Part shown: piece after piece, positions 62,642 to 64,000 of the stretch | Layout of the letters: the number at the start of each line of letters is the position of its first letter | How positions within the stretch are numbered: the stretch's first letter is position 1 | Source of the DNA: [Pseudopropionibacterium] massiliense | Lineage (GTDB): Bacteria; Actinomycetota; Actinomycetes; Propionibacteriales; Propionibacteriaceae | Direction of reading: 5' to 3' | Assembly: GCF_900607225.1 (NCBI RefSeq) | Contig: NZ_LR027842.1 | Coordinates: forward strand, 1,803,516-1,867,515 | Length of the DNA stretch: 64,000 bases | Translations under genes and position numbers: made by a program | Notes under the pieces: generated by a model | Databases searched by the model: none | What the model saw: the letters and a program-made list of their open reading frames with translations, nothing else | Told to the model about the DNA's origin: nothing

Positions 62642-64000
62642 ATGACTCACACAAGTAGGTGGAAGGCGGTGGCAACGGCCGTAGTCGCTGCTGCTCTGTC
62701 CTTCAGCATCGCATGTGGCACGGGGCAGGCCCGTGCCGATACCGGCTGGCACGACCTGACAACCACGGATGCCCGTACGGACAACCCGTTGAAAGGTTTC
62801 GTCTCACCCGAAGGCAATGCAGTCAATTTCCCTCACACGATGGAGTGGTTCCAACTGCCGCTCAACGCCGTGGTGAAGGGGGAACGCAGCTACGACTGGT
62901 CCACCTTCGAAGCCAAACTAGCGGAGATCAAGGGCCGTGGGCACCAGGCCGTGTTCCAGCTCTACCTCGACTACCCGACCAAGCCCACCGGGGTTCCCGA
63001 CTACCTGCTGGGACCCGATGGCATAGACCAGTCGCGCAAGTACAATTTCTACGACAACAACAAGGTCAGTTTCTCACCCGACTACAACGATCCGAGGGTC
63101 CAGTCGCTGATCAAGGACTTCGTCGCGGAGTTCGGCAAGAACTATGATGGGGACCCGCGGATCGGCTACATCACCACCGGCCTCATCGGTTTTGGCGGCG
63201 ATCAGAACACCTACCCGATGGACGGCACGTCGCATACCGGTAATGCAAACGGAGAGCAGTGGATGCCCACTCGTGAGGTGGAACTCTCCTATTACCAAGC
63301 ATGGGACGCGGCCTTCAACACCACGAAACTCCTGAACAGGAGCCCCGGACCGGATCTGGAGAACGTCAAGGTTGGCTTCCACGATGACTACTTCGCGGCG
63401 AAGCAGACGAGGCGCTTCATCGGCTGGGAATTCATGCCCCGCTTGCAGCAGTACCAGCTGACCAACCGGTGGCAAACCGAGGCCCTAGGAGGCGCAGTCC
63501 TTCCCCAAGTTTCGGATTGCGCGTTCAACAACAAGGACTGCAACCTCGTGAATGACTTCGGCGAAGCCACGAAGCAGACTCACGCCACCTGGCTCGTGAA
63601 CCACAAGGCTTTCTCAGAAGGCTACAGCGGAGCAGCACTCGAGAAAGCAACAAAGGCCCACGCCGCACTGGGCTACGACCTCGCAGTCACACAAACCCGC
63701 ACCGTCGTCACAGACGGAAAAACCCAAGTCAGCATCCACCTCACCAACCGCGGCGTCGCCCCCTTCTACTACAACTGGCCACTGGAGTTCTCCCTCCTCA
63801 ACCCCCAAGAATCCACCCCTGAATCCGCGAGAACGGTGGCCTCCACCCAAGCCGACGCCAACCTTCCCTCGATTCTTCCCGGCCAAACCACGGAAGTAAC
63901 AGCAACCCTCGAAGGAAACAGCGGCCTGGTCGCCCTCCGCATCCCGAACCCCATGGAGGGCGGCGCCCCCCTGAAGCTCGCAAACACAAAACAGGACACC
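62642..64000 (+). CDS. Secreted DUF4874/DUF4832-type protein, copy 2 (3' end beyond window)
   Basis: 453 residues are visible from the ATG at 62642 (AAGGAG upstream; an ATG at 62639 is too close to it). The signal peptide WKAVATAVVAAALSFSIAC with ARA-D matches copy 1. NPLKGFVSPEGN, YLDYPTKPTGVPDYLLGP and GYITTGLIGFGGDQNTYP parallel copy 1; the GFWGEQH segment has become GFGGDQN, replacing Trp, Glu and His. Residues about 250-303 (AAKQTRRFIGWEFMPRLQQY) differ strongly. By comparison with copy 1 only about 12 codons and the stop are missing. Confidence 0.8.
   Translation, partial: MTHTSRWKAVATAVVAAALSFSIACGTGQARADTGWHDLTTTDARTDNPLKGFVSPEGNAVNFPHTMEWFQLPLNAVVKGERSYDWSTFEAKLAEIKGRGHQAVFQLYLDYPTKPTGVPDYLLGPDGIDQSRKYNFYDNNKVSFSPDYNDPRVQSLIKDFVAEFGKNYDGDPRIGYITTGLIGFGGDQNTYPMDGTSHTGNANGEQWMPTREVELSYYQAWDAAFNTTKLLNRSPGPDLENVKVGFHDDYFAAKQTRRFIGWEFMPRLQQYQLTNRWQTEALGGAVLPQVSDCAFNNKDCNLVNDFGEATKQTHATWLVNHKAFSEGYSGAALEKATKAHAALGYDLAVTQTRTVVTDGKTQVSIHLTNRGVAPFYYNWPLEFSLLNPQESTPESARTVASTQADANLPSILPGQTTEVTATLEGNSGLVALRIPNPMEGGAPLKLANTKQDT
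63554..64000 (+). repeat. 447-bp block identical to 61986-62432 (second copy)
   Basis: Second member of the identical pair; it runs into the window edge, so the true length is unknown. It encodes the C-terminal DUF4832-like domain of copy 2. Confidence 0.95.

Overview
The window looks like chromosomal DNA of a high-GC actinobacterium, most likely a member of the Propionibacteriaceae. The evidence is the very GC-rich coding sequence with frequent GTG/TTG starts and apparently leaderless genes, a coproporphyrin-dependent heme pathway (HemY, HemH with extra Cys ligands, HemQ), and the actinobacterial tig-clpP1-clpP2-clpX / folC / rne-rplU-rpmA-obg-proB-proA-nadD-rsfS backbone. The genus is inferred, not proven.

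Region 1 (1-9270) is a heme cluster. A leftward operon hemE-hemY-hemC/D-hemB, whose junctions are all 4-base stop/start overlaps, diverges from a rightward operon hemA-hemH-hemQ across about 47 bp that hold a palindrome. Together they cover glutamyl-tRNA to heme b apart from HemL, which is not in view. A second HemC-HemD fusion faces hemQ across a strong hairpin. Its HemC half has lost the cofactor Cys and the catalytic Asp.

Region 2 (9.3-14.2 kb) is ordinary accessory chromosome: an NmrA-like reductase divergent from a TetR regulator with an obvious operator, a Tat/lipoprotein beta-propeller, an aldo/keto reductase, a patch of dispersed palindromic repeats and a GNAT acetyltransferase.

Region 3 (14.3-31.9 kb) is a defence island, all transcribed leftward, ending at tRNA-Ala(GGC). 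It holds a KAP-type NTPase; an operon encoding a DUF3883 helicase, a DUF1156 DNA methyltransferase, a DUF1016 PD-(D/E)xK nuclease and a HEPN-DUF499 ATPase; and a two-gene module in which an SPPY-type DNA methyltransferase is translationally coupled to a large GHKL ATPase with a PD-(D/E)xK-like segment. Base composition is mosaic: the KAP gene, the GHKL gene and the middle of the DUF1156 gene are clearly AT-richer than the rest. The two-gene module is the best candidate for something little described.

Region 4 (32-59 kb) is housekeeping backbone: gpm-like phosphatase, rsfS, nadD with a coupled 47-residue membrane protein, a vWA lipoprotein, proA, a PQ-loop transporter, proB, obg, rpmA, rplU, rne, a GDSL esterase, folC, a MauE/DsbA-like pair, valS, tricorn protease, clpX, clpP2, clpP1, an AI-2E-family permease, tig and tRNA-Gly.

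Region 5 (59-64 kb) has a YciI protein, a small four-helix membrane protein, tRNA-Pro, the C-terminal remnant of a large serine recombinase, and two tandem secreted DUF4874/DUF4832-type proteins whose 3' parts are identical up to the window edge, which suggests recent gene conversion.
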